From Enterococcus malodoratus ATCC 43197 (lineage in GTDB: Bacteria > Bacillota > Bacilli > Lactobacillales > Enterococcaceae), in contig NZ_KE136481.1 of assembly GCF_000407185.1 (NCBI RefSeq), forward strand, positions 1,712,136 to 1,776,135: 64,000 bases of DNA. Direction: 5' to 3'. This document shows, piece after piece, positions 1 through 6,494 of this stretch. The position numbers were made by a program, and so were the translations under genes. Each line of letters begins with the position of its first letter. Positions within the stretch are counted from its first letter, which is position 1. The notes beneath the pieces were generated by a model. The model was not told where the DNA came from, did not search any database, and worked only from the letters and a program-made list of their open reading frames with translations.

Positions 1-345
1 GCTGATGAACAGTTCATTGATCCAATAGTCCATATCTTCATTCGGCTGAAAAAAAATCCGCTCCAAAAAAATAAATGCCTCAGATTCCTCCATCAAATTT
101 CGGGCCAATTGGCGCGTTCTATTATGGAGTGCATTATTCAGCCGCAAGCCATTCGTACGAGAAAACTCTACTCCAACGTGTTCACCCCAATAATCATTGA
201 TCGCCTCAACATCAGATAGGATCGTCTTCACCGAGCAATCTAATAGATCGGCAACCATTTCTGGATTTTGCCACCCGATTAAGTCCCGTAAAACACCAAT
301 GATGGCTAAACGTCGTTGTGTTGTATTTTTAAGTAATCTCCGCAC
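1..345 (-). CDS. Mga-like helix-turn-helix regulator, N-terminal 115 residues (gene runs off the window)
   Basis: A GTG codon at 345 follows the ribosome binding site AGGAGGG, and the frame stays open to the window edge, giving 115 residues. The start reads MRRLLKNTTQRRLAI, followed by a helix-turn-helix of the type found at the N terminus of Mga/AtxA and PRD-containing regulators: a sequence like MVADLLDCSVKTILSDVEAI lies near residues 32-51. Regulators of this family control surface proteins and sugar genes in streptococci and enterococci. Only the DNA-binding part is visible; whether PRD or EIIB-like domains follow cannot be seen. It is divergent from the sortase-fold surface protein at 589, which makes a regulator-target relation possible but unproven. 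The family call is moderate, from the helix pattern only. Confidence 0.6.
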   Translation of the reverse strand, partial: MRRLLKNTTQRRLAIIGVLRDLIGWQNPEMVADLLDCSVKTILSDVEAINDYWGEHVGVEFSRTNGLRLNNALHNRTRQLARNLMEESEAFIFLERIFFQPNEDMDYWINELFIS

Positions 346-453
346 AAAAGTACCCTCCTAACCCATTCGTCACTAATCTTCAATCTAGTTAATCATTTTT
401 ATTTTTTTAGATTATAACATTCTTTGGTCAGTATATCATAAAATAACTCTATA

Positions 454-510
454 AAAGCGGAAAAATATTGATATTTATTTAACTAAAATTCACAAATAAC
501 AATCCGCTTT
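454..510. promoter_or_regulatory. Inverted repeat in the divergent intergenic region
   Basis: The 8-base arms AAAGCGGA (454-461) and TCCGCTTT (503-510) are exact reverse complements separated by 41 bases of AT-rich DNA. They lie between the Mga-like gene and the sortase-fold gene. No clear -35/-10 pair was found nearby. It could be a regulator site or a chance pairing. Confidence 0.3.
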
Positions 511-588
511 AACAATTACGTTATTTTTATTTTCAATTTTCTACTCATGTTTTATCATTTAATCAAAGTAGAAAAAGGGGTGTTTTCC

Positions 589-1614
589 TTGAAATCATCA
601 AGAAGAAAGTCATTCATTTTTTTTGTTGTTATTGTATGTCTACTATTATTCTTTGGACCCATTATTTTTTCTTCTATCTCTGGCGCCCAGACACAAACTG
701 AAAAAAAAGCGCAACAAGAGAACCTCGTTACCATCCACGGTGAAGACACTCTTACCATTACAACTACTGATTCATTCAGTCCAGAACAGTACTACAAAGC
801 AGTTGATGATAAATTCCAACCAGTTCAAATGAAATACACGGACGTCCATGCTGATCAACCAGGACGATACGCTTTAACCTTAACTGCGAAAAAAAAGAAG
901 GATTCCGTCATACGAACAGTTCTTATCATTGTGAAAGAAAAGAAGCCTCGTGAAAAAGAAAAAACTGAAAATAAAACACCTGCCTCTTCAACTTCAAAAG
1001 AGACTGCAGTAAAATCAACCAATAATTCAGTGACACCACCTCCGGCAAATCCGATTCCTCCAGTAGAAAATCCACCCGCCGCAGCAGAAGGTACCGTGGA
1101 AACAACGCCGCAGCAGGAGCCCGCTCAGGTTGCACAAGAGACTCCGCAAGTACCTCCAGAGGCCGCTAAACCCGCAGCTGAAGCGCCTGCTCCGCAACCC
1201 GCCACTCAACCAAATCAAATCATTTTTCTCGGTCATTCCTTACCTTACCAAAACGGTGGGCAAGGCAGCGGACAAGGCATCATCAATGGCGGCTCCCTCG
1301 CAGCGACCTGGGGCGGCAATCCGATTCAATCCGGCACCGACAATCAAAACACTCATTTTATCGGACATAATCCCGGGATCTTTTCACCCGTGTTGTCTCT
1401 CAATCCCAGCGATGCTATTACGGTCACTGACAGTGCAGGCAATCCAACAACTTATATCGTAAACGGTTTGGTCCAAGTCGACGATAGCGGTGTAAACATC
1501 GCCTCCGGTCAAGATAATTGGGATCAGATCACTTCTGCTGGCGGCGGCGAACGAATTACCTTACAAACTTGTATTGGTGATTCAGTTAATCTAATCGTTT
1601 ACGCACAAGCATAA
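589..1614 (+). CDS. Sortase-fold exported protein with an Ala/Pro-rich linker
   Basis: The chosen start is the TTG at 589, preceded by AAAAGGGGTG at good spacing, which gives 341 residues; an in-frame ATG at 547 has no ribosome binding site. Residues 8-29 are a hydrophobic anchor or uncleaved signal. Residues 45-115 are an extracellular region that may be an Ig-like fold (the stretch QPGRYALTLTA is typical). Residues 120-208 are rich in Pro, Ala and Glu, a wall-spanning linker. Residues 210-341 resemble the sortase domain: HFIGHNPG carries the likely catalytic His (about 260), and TLQTC places Cys at 328. The Arg that sortases carry after the Cys strand is missing, because the protein ends IGDSVNLIVYAQA. 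It may be a divergent sortase or a non-catalytic relative. The divergent neighbour is a Mga-like regulator, and a terminator follows directly. Confidence 0.7.
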   Translation: MKSSRRKSFIFFVVIVCLLLFFGPIIFSSISGAQTQTEKKAQQENLVTIHGEDTLTITTTDSFSPEQYYKAVDDKFQPVQMKYTDVHADQPGRYALTLTAKKKKDSVIRTVLIIVKEKKPREKEKTENKTPASSTSKETAVKSTNNSVTPPPANPIPPVENPPAAAEGTVETTPQQEPAQVAQETPQVPPEAAKPAAEAPAPQPATQPNQIIFLGHSLPYQNGGQGSGQGIINGGSLAATWGGNPIQSGTDNQNTHFIGHNPGIFSPVLSLNPSDAITVTDSAGNPTTYIVNGLVQVDDSGVNIASGQDNWDQITSAGGGERITLQTCIGDSVNLIVYAQA

Positions 1615-1615
1615 T

Positions 1616-1657
1616 AAAAACAGGCTGACACGTTAAACACATCAGCCTGTTTTTTTC
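1616..1657. terminator. Bidirectional terminator between the sortase-fold gene and the small membrane protein gene
   Basis: AACAGGCTGA and TCAGCCTGTT form a 10-bp stem around a 13-base loop, with T runs on both sides. The TGA stop codon of the minus-strand gene lies within the stem. Confidence 0.85.
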
Positions 1658-1857
1658 AATCTTTTTTCTAAAACGTAACGGACAACATGAGCAATGAGCA
1701 TCGTTCCAAAAACAAGTGCAGTGACAATTTTGATACCCGTTGGGACATAACCTGAAGGTCCTGGTACACCAACCATCCCGCCAATCATCATCAAGCATAA
1801 TCCACCTAAATTATAGGTAATCAGCAATAATTTATTGATCTTGTGAATCCTCTCCAT
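1642..1857 (-). CDS. Small two-helix membrane protein paired with an XRE regulator
   Basis: This is a 71-residue protein from the ATG at 1857 (start MERIHKINKLL). A GTG four codons upstream at 1869 is an alternative start, and GGGGAGG sits very close to the ATG. Two hydrophobic stretches, near residues 9-31 and 41-63, suggest two membrane spans with a basic C-terminal tail (KRLKKTG). The start overlaps the end of the XRE regulator gene, so the two are probably translationally coupled. Many Gram-positive genomes pair a short XRE protein with a small membrane partner that modulates it. I do not recognise a named family here, so the function is unknown. The stop codon lies inside the shared terminator. 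Confidence 0.65.
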   Translation of the reverse strand: MERIHKINKLLLITYNLGGLCLMMIGGMVGVPGPSGYVPTGIKIVTALVFGTMLIAHVVRYVLEKRLKKTG

Positions 1858-2149
1858 GATCCTCCCCACTTTCTGAAATACGCATCCCTAAGAACGCGAC
1901 TTTATCTCTAATATTTTGCGAATCGGCTAGATAGTCCCACAGACTAGGTTTACCTAGTCCTAACAAAGCATCCACACTTTTGCTATAAATTCGGCTAAGA
2001 ATGATCAACTGATCATAATCCGGTGTACTTTTATTCAATTCCCACTTAGAAACAGTTTGAGGTGTAACATGTAAAAGTTCTGCAATTTGTTTTTGACTCA
2101 TCTTTTTCCTTTGTCGAAAATATCTGAGCTGCTCGCCAATCTCAACCAC
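1832..2149 (-). CDS. XRE-family transcriptional regulator
   Basis: This 105-residue protein starts at a GTG behind GAGGGG. Residues 7-61 form a Cro/C1-type helix-turn-helix: QLRYFRQRKKMSQKQIAELL, then VTPQTVSKWE with the usual SxWE/KWE motif of the family. The remainder (ALLGLGKPSLWDYL onward) is a short tail without a recognised domain and ends in an acidic stretch. It overlaps the following small membrane protein gene by 26 bases or more, pointing to a two-gene operon. A TATAAT -10 element lies at 2187-2192. It probably binds DNA as a dimer; the target is unknown. Confidence 0.85.
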   Translation of the reverse strand: MVEIGEQLRYFRQRKKMSQKQIAELLHVTPQTVSKWELNKSTPDYDQLIILSRIYSKSVDALLGLGKPSLWDYLADSQNIRDKVAFLGMRISESGEDHGEDSQDQ

Positions 2150-2248
2150 TGTTTTCCCCTCATCTCATCAGTCTTTCTACAAATATATTATACAATGGGA
2201 AATGGCCGGTTTACTACAAAACATTGGTAGACAATTCGTTGAACACAT

Positions 2249-2280
2249 GAAAAAAGGACGCAACGAATCGTTGCATCCTT
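2249..2280 (-). terminator. Terminator after mazF
   Basis: On the minus strand GGATGCAACGA pairs with TCGTTGCGTCC (one G-T pair) and is followed by six T. It lies just after the mazF stop codon. Confidence 0.85.
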
Positions 2281-2305
2281 GGTATAACAATAAATAAATT
2301 CAGCT

Positions 2306-2677
2306 TTATGTAAGATTCGGTGTGATTGCAGACATCGTTTCGATGCCAACGCTGATACGTAAAGCAGCATCAACCTCGGCCATCAGACAACGATCTAAGT
2401 GACAGACCTTTTCTTTCAAACGAGATTTATCGATTGTGCGAATCTGCTCTAATAAAATCACTGAATCCCGTTCGATTCCGGTACCATTTGATTTGATTCC
2501 AATATGTGTTGGTAATTTGGGCTTCGCCATTTTTGCCGTGATTGCTGCAATGATGATCGTTGGGCTAAAATGATTACCCAAATTATTTTGGATCACCAAT
2601 ACCGGACGGATTCCTCCCTGTTCAGAACCAATAACTGGCGATAAATCTGCAAAATAGATATCACCACGCTTAACCAT
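2306..2677 (-). CDS. mazF: MazF/PemK-type endoribonuclease toxin
   Basis: This 123-residue protein starts at the ATG at 2677 behind AAAAGGAGTAAGGAG. It opens MVKRGDIYFADLSPVIGSEQ and contains GGIRPVLVIQNNLGN, the conserved beta-barrel core of MazF/NdoA; the Arg of GGIRPVLV and the Thr/Ser of the AAITAK segment correspond to the catalytic region. Known relatives are sequence-specific mRNA interferases that cleave single-stranded RNA. In Bacillus the antitoxin gene ndoAI sits directly upstream. Here 282 bases with no antitoxin-sized reading frame separate the gene from alr, and that gap holds a 94-bp duplication and a 17-codon ORF. The frame stays open upstream of 2677 to an ATG at 2752, but that start lacks a ribosome binding site. 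Confidence 0.93.
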   Translation of the reverse strand: MVKRGDIYFADLSPVIGSEQGGIRPVLVIQNNLGNHFSPTIIIAAITAKMAKPKLPTHIGIKSNGTGIERDSVILLEQIRTIDKSRLKEKVCHLDRCLMAEVDAALRISVGIETMSAITPNLT

Positions 2678-2684
2678 AGTATTC

Positions 2685-2778
2685 TCCTTACTCCTTTTAA
2701 TGTAGTCATTTTTCAAACGAAAAATGCCCCCGATGTTCTTGCCGTATATCATTCCTCTAAACTCTTATTACCTTATTC
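2685..2778. repeat. 94-bp imperfect direct repeat, copy next to mazF
   Basis: This matches 2838-2931 with 6 mismatches and no gaps, offset 153 bases. On the minus strand it carries a TGATATAC element resembling an extended -10, a perfect 8-bp hairpin (CATTTTTC, loop GTTT, GAAAAATG) and the AAAAGGAGTAAGGA ribosome binding site used by mazF. Confidence 0.95.
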
Positions 2779-2784
2779 CTATTA

Positions 2785-2838
2785 CTACCATACGTGTCTT
2801 GTCTCACCGGAGCATACTGCAAAAAGAGGAACTGACAT
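2785..2838 (-). CDS. 17-codon ORF in the mazF leader (doubtful)
   Basis: An ATG at 2838 follows AAAAGGAG at a spacing of five bases, the same ribosome binding site as in the other repeat copy, and encodes MSVPLFAVCSGETRHVW before a TAG. It bears no resemblance to the known antitoxins MazE or EndoAI. It could be a translated leader peptide, the truncated start of a lost gene, or an accident of the duplication. There is no evidence of translation beyond the ribosome binding site. Confidence 0.25.
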   Translation of the reverse strand: MSVPLFAVCSGETRHVW

Positions 2839-2931
2839 CCTTACTCCTTTTTATGTAGCCATTTTTCAAACGAAAAATGCCCCCGTTGTTCTTACTGTAT
2901 ATCATTCCTCTAAACTCTTATTACCTTGTTC
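2838..2931. repeat. 94-bp imperfect direct repeat, copy next to alr
   Basis: This is the partner of 2685-2778, 6 mismatches in 94 bases. On the minus strand it holds the same -10-like element, hairpin and ribosome binding site, here placed in front of a 17-codon ORF. Confidence 0.95.
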
Positions 2932-2959
2932 AAAAAATAAAAATATTTCTTGATTGCAC

Positions 2960-4087
2960 TTACTCTTGATAAATCCTTGGAACACGTTCGGAAAGCATAC
3001 AGCATACTTCATAATGAATCGTTCCTAAATGATCTGCCACATCTTGCATCGTAATCTCTTGACCATTGTTTTTACCGATCAGCGTGACTTTCGTTCCAAC
3101 TTTAAAATCTCGCGGCAAGCGGATCATTAATTGATCCATGCAAACACGGCCGACAATTTCGCAGAATTCACCATCAACTAATAATGAAAAGCCTTGCATC
3201 TTTCGCAGCCAACCATCCGCATACCCAATCGGAATAGTACCAATCCATTCTTTTTTGGGTGTATCGTAAGTTTTTCCATACCCTACACCTTCACCTGAGG
3301 CTAATTCTTTGACTTGAATCAACTCGGATACTAATTCCATCGCTGGTTTCAATGGATAGGTTTCAGGCAGTTCATGACCCGACGGATTCAAACCATACAT
3401 CCCGACACCGTAACGAATCATATTACCCGGCATTTCTTGGTCGTGCCACAAAGCGGTCGCACTATTACTTGAGTGCACGTAACGAGGTAAGTGATCCAAT
3501 GCTGCAATCACCTCATTAAAACGTTCCGCTTGTTTGTGCCAATAAGAAGTATCTTTTTCATCTGCTGTAGCAAAATGAGTAAATAGACCTTCCCAAATCA
3601 TATTGGGTGACGCCTCTATGATTTCTGCCGCTTCCTTCACTTCTTCTGGTGTTAGAAAACCAATCCGTCCCATACCGGTGTCTGCTTTAATATGGATTTT
3701 GATCGGAGCAGTCGTTTCCTCTAAGTCTTTTAATACTTCTTGTGACTCAATCAGCCATTCCTTTGTTGCCACGGTGATCGATAAATCATAATCAACAACT
3801 AGTGACAAATAACTTGGAAAAACGACACTCAACACTAATATTGGTTCCGTGATACCTGCTTCTCTTAACTCGATTGCCTCGTCTAATGTTGCTACACAAA
3901 AACCAGTAGCCCCAACAGATAAAGCCATTTGTGCGGTAGCTATCGCACCATGTCCGTACCCGTCTGCTTTGACTACAGCGAATAATTCAAACCCCTCTGG
4001 CAAACGGTCAATCTCATTTTTAATGTTCTCTCTCAATGCTTTCCTATGTATGATAGCTCTTGTAGGTCGATGATACGTTACAACCAT
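2960..4087 (-). CDS. alr: Alanine racemase
   Basis: This PLP enzyme interconverts L- and D-alanine and supplies D-Ala for peptidoglycan. At 375 residues it has the usual length. The PLP-binding lysine is Lys40 in FAVVKADGYGHG, and the second catalytic residue is the tyrosine of the GVGYGKTY segment. The motif GMGRIGF after the KADTG segment and MYGLNPSG are family hallmarks. It lies 20 bases after acpS and upstream of mazF, the usual acpS-alr-mazF order of Firmicutes, so it is probably co-transcribed with acpS. The ATG start is preceded by a weak GGACAC. The assignment is firm. Confidence 0.97.
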   Translation of the reverse strand: MVVTYHRPTRAIIHRKALRENIKNEIDRLPEGFELFAVVKADGYGHGAIATAQMALSVGATGFCVATLDEAIELREAGITEPILVLSVVFPSYLSLVVDYDLSITVATKEWLIESQEVLKDLEETTAPIKIHIKADTGMGRIGFLTPEEVKEAAEIIEASPNMIWEGLFTHFATADEKDTSYWHKQAERFNEVIAALDHLPRYVHSSNSATALWHDQEMPGNMIRYGVGMYGLNPSGHELPETYPLKPAMELVSELIQVKELASGEGVGYGKTYDTPKKEWIGTIPIGYADGWLRKMQGFSLLVDGEFCEIVGRVCMDQLMIRLPRDFKVGTKVTLIGKNNGQEITMQDVADHLGTIHYEVCCMLSERVPRIYQE

Positions 4088-4106
4088 AAACTCAGTGTCC
4101 TTCTTT

Positions 4107-4457
4107 CTATTCCTCTAGCAATACTTGCGCGATTGCTAGTTCCTCTGTGTGGGTCAAGCTGACAAAGACCTTGCCCTGATGAGGTGATTTTGTAAAGGCG
4201 GGTGCACCATTATCATCTCTTAAAATTTCTAAATCCTGAAAACTTACTTTTCCGATACCGGTCCCCCAAGCTTTAGAAAAAGCTTCTTTACATGCATACC
4301 GTCCTGCTAGAAATTCTACCTGACGATGCGAAGAATGGCTAGTAAAAAGGGTCTGCTCAGCCGGAGTTAATATTCGTTCTACGAAATGCGGCCGCCTTTC
4401 AATGATCTTCGCGACCCTTTCAAGCTCTGTCGCATCGATTCCGATTCCTTTGATCAT
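4107..4457 (-). CDS. acpS: Holo-[acyl-carrier-protein] synthase
   Basis: AcpS transfers 4'-phosphopantetheine from CoA to the serine of acyl carrier protein. The product starting MIKGIGIDATELERV is 116 residues, the normal size. The Mg-binding motif GIGIDATELER (Asp near residue 8) and the later FLAGRYACKEAFSKAWGTGI motif (Glu and Lys of the active site) are both present. I chose the ATG at 4457 over one at 4481 because family members begin with this M(I)xGIGxD sequence. It sits just upstream of alr, and the terminator of cshA lies before it. Confidence 0.96.
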   Translation of the reverse strand: MIKGIGIDATELERVAKIIERRPHFVERILTPAEQTLFTSHSSHRQVEFLAGRYACKEAFSKAWGTGIGKVSFQDLEILRDDNGAPAFTKSPHQGKVFVSLTHTEELAIAQVLLEE

Positions 4458-4557
4458 GTTCTCAACCCTTTCAAGTAACATCTTTATTTTACCAAAGACT
4501 TAGTTAAATGCTATGACTTTTTTTAAGAATCCGTGTGAAATCATTCATATCAAGCAA

Positions 4558-4588
4558 AAAGCCATCAATCAAAAAGATTGATGGCTTT
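4558..4588 (-). terminator. Terminator after cshA
   Basis: AAAGCCATCAATC and GATTGATGGCTTT form a 13-bp stem with an AAAAA/TTTTT loop on the minus strand. It follows the cshA stop codon by 15 bases. Confidence 0.85.
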
Positions 4589-4603
4589 GAAAGTGATTAA
4601 AAA

Positions 4604-6163
4604 TTAATCGTTTGAGTTCGTACGGATTACAAAGCCGCGTTTTTTATCGTTGCTGCGGTTTGTATTTTTATTGTTGCTGCGTTGTTTGTTTCCACCGTAA
4701 TTTTTGTTTTTATTGCTGCTGCTGTTACGATCGCGATCTTTACGGTAATTATCTTTACCGCGTCCGCCGCCACGGTTATTACCGCCACCGCGTTTGCCGC
4801 CACCGCCGCCACGATTGAAGCCGCCTTTTTTATTTGAAGGCAATGGGCGTTCTGGTGTGATTTTTACCGGTACAGAGTCTGCAGGATCTTTAGCCGTTGT
4901 TTTCAATAACAATGCGACTAATTCTTCTGGAGAGTAAGCTGCCAGTAGTTCTTGCGCTGACTCACTGTATTTTTCTAAACTATCCGAATTTTCTTCCATT
5001 TGGCTTTGGATTTGTTCCATTGCCGCACCTAATTGGCCTTTGAAGGCTTCTTTTTCGGTTGGTGGACGCATTGGATTCATGCGTTTTTTCGTCAAGTTCT
5101 CGATCACATGTAAATAGCCCATTTCGTTTGGTGTAACGAAAGTTACTGACATACCGCCTTTACCAGCACGCCCTGTACGACCGATACGGTGAACATAGCT
5201 TTCTGGATCTTGTGGAATATCATAGTTATAAACATGAGTTACTCCTGAAATATCTAACCCGCGGGCAGCTACATCTGTCGCAACTAAGATATCAAGATCC
5301 CCACGTTTGAATGAACGTAATACACTCATCCGTTTTTGTTGTGATAAATCACCATGGATACCTTCAGCTTTGTAACCGCGAGCTTCTAATCCACGTGCTA
5401 ATTCATCAACACGACGTTTGGTACGACCAAAAACGATTGCTAAATCTGGTGTTTGAACATCAAACAAACGAGTCATAACATCAAATTTTTCATAATCTTT
5501 TGCACGAACATAATATTGATCAATCAAATCAGCCGTCATTTCTTTGGCTTTGATTTTCACGTGTTCTGGTGCTTTCATGAACTTAACGCCGATTTTTTTA
5601 ATTGCATCAGGCATTGTTGCTGAAAACAATAATGTTTGGCGTTGTTCAGGGACTTTACTGATGATTTTTTCAATATCTTCTAAGAAGCCCATATTTAGCA
5701 TTTCATCTGCTTCATCTAAGACAAGCGTTTCAACGGTTTCTAATTTTAAGGTGTGGCGATTGATATGATCCAGCATCCGGCCAGGTGTTCCTACAACGAT
5801 ATGCGGACGATCTTTCAATCCACGAATTTGACGGCCAATATCTGCTCCGCCATAAACAGCTTGCACGCGAATTTTTTTATCGCGGCCTAAGCGAAATAGT
5901 TCTTCTTGTGTTTGGATTGCTAATTCACGCGTTGGCGCAATAACTAATCCTTGTAAAATACTTTTCGTTGAGTCGATCTTGTTTAACATCGGCAACCCAA
6001 AAGCGGCTGTTTTACCAGTCCCTGTTTGTGCTTGTCCAATCACGTCTTTTCCTTCTAAAGCTAATGGAATCGTTTGTGCTTGGATCGGTGTTGCTTCTTC
6101 AAAACCCGCGCGTTCTACCGCAATCAATAGTTCTGGTGATAAATTTAGTTCTTTGAATTTCAA
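4604..6163 (-). CDS. cshA: DEAD-box ATP-dependent RNA helicase CshA
   Basis: This 519-residue RNA helicase belongs to the family involved in cold adaptation, ribosome assembly and mRNA decay. All helicase motifs are visible: Q motif (TPIQAQ, 25-30), motif I AQTGTGKT (45-52), PTREL (77-81), TPGR (126-129), DEAD (150-153), SAT (181-183), then [10 protein letters not shown] in the second RecA domain. From about residue 430 the tail is low complexity, rich in Gly, Asn, Arg and Lys ([18 protein letters not shown]), typical of the CshA RNA-binding tail. The start codon is TTG, with AGGAGG seven bases upstream. The gene has its own promoter (6459-6487) and a long structured leader, described separately. 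Confidence 0.96.
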   Translation of the reverse strand: MKFKELNLSPELLIAVERAGFEEATPIQAQTIPLALEGKDVIGQAQTGTGKTAAFGLPMLNKIDSTKSILQGLVIAPTRELAIQTQEELFRLGRDKKIRVQAVYGGADIGRQIRGLKDRPHIVVGTPGRMLDHINRHTLKLETVETLVLDEADEMLNMGFLEDIEKIISKVPEQRQTLLFSATMPDAIKKIGVKFMKAPEHVKIKAKEMTADLIDQYYVRAKDYEKFDVMTRLFDVQTPDLAIVFGRTKRRVDELARGLEARGYKAEGIHGDLSQQKRMSVLRSFKRGDLDILVATDVAARGLDISGVTHVYNYDIPQDPESYVHRIGRTGRAGKGGMSVTFVTPNEMGYLHVIENLTKKRMNPMRPPTEKEAFKGQLGAAMEQIQSQMEENSDSLEKYSESAQELLAAYSPEELVALLLKTTAKDPADSVPVKITPERPLPSNKKGGFNRGGGGGKRGGGNNRGGGRGKDNYRKDRDRNSSSNKNKNYGGNKQRSNNKNTNRSNDKKRGFVIRTNSND

Positions 6164-6271
6164 ATGATATCCTCCTAATGTCTGTTGACCTTATCATTTA
6201 GAGCGTATGGTTTGGTATCTGCGTTTAGTCTGCAACTGTCCCTATAGTTGCCGTCCTTGGCGATACTACCG

Positions 6272-6298
6272 AAAAACCGCTCCGCGAAGTCAGGCGGA
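6272..6298 (-). terminator. Second hairpin with a short T run in the cshA leader
   Basis: On the minus strand TCCGC/GCGGA or the competing CCGC/GCGG can pair, and the latter is followed directly by five T. The two pairings exclude each other, as in some attenuators. Confidence 0.4.
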
Positions 6299-6311
6299 AG
6301 GATCATCTCTC

Positions 6312-6360
6312 ACAAAAAGTGGCTGAGACATTGTTCAACTGAAAAATGTCCCAACCGCTT
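6312..6360 (-). terminator. Intrinsic terminator between murF and cshA, downstream of the cshA promoter
   Basis: The minus-strand stem GCGGTTGGGACATT / AATGTCTCAGCCAC has 13 of 14 positions paired (G-T pairs counted) and is followed by TTTTT. Because the cshA promoter lies upstream of it, cshA transcription must read through it. Confidence 0.75.
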
Positions 6361-6458
6361 CTCAAAAATAATTGGTAAGCCAACGAAACTCTCGTTAGCG
6401 AATCTTTAATTTATTGGATGACGCATTCAATCATTACTTCATTTCTCGGCAATGGCTT

Positions 6459-6487
6459 ATTTTAGCACATGATTTCATTTTCTGCAA
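6459..6487 (-). promoter_or_regulatory. cshA promoter
   Basis: TTGCAG (6482-6487), a 17-base spacer and TAAAAT (6459-6464) with a TG extension one base upstream of the -10. It sits immediately after the murF stop codon. Confidence 0.7.
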
Positions 6488-6494
6488 GTTTTCA

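Larger units (their letters stand above)
6164..6452 (-). promoter_or_regulatory. Structured 5' leader of cshA, candidate attenuator
   Basis: The predicted transcript start near 6452 leaves about 289 untranslated bases before cshA. The leader contains a full intrinsic-terminator shape (6312-6360), a second GC-rich hairpin with T5 (6272-6298) and a later hairpin GCAACT/AGTTGC. No ORF with a ribosome binding site was found. It does not match any riboswitch or T-box core I know. The terminator may simply end murF, but no other murF terminator is visible. Confidence 0.5.

Noticed and set aside
2678-2752. N-terminal extension of mazF starting MIYGKN
   Set aside because: No ribosome binding site before 2752, whereas the ATG at 2677 has one and matches the family start; the open frame comes from the repeat unit.
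4612-4818. ORFs with repetitive Tyr/Cys/Arg or Ala/Val composition opposite and within the cshA 3' end
   Set aside because: They are other frames of the Gly/Asn/Arg-rich low-complexity tail of CshA and have no ribosome binding site.
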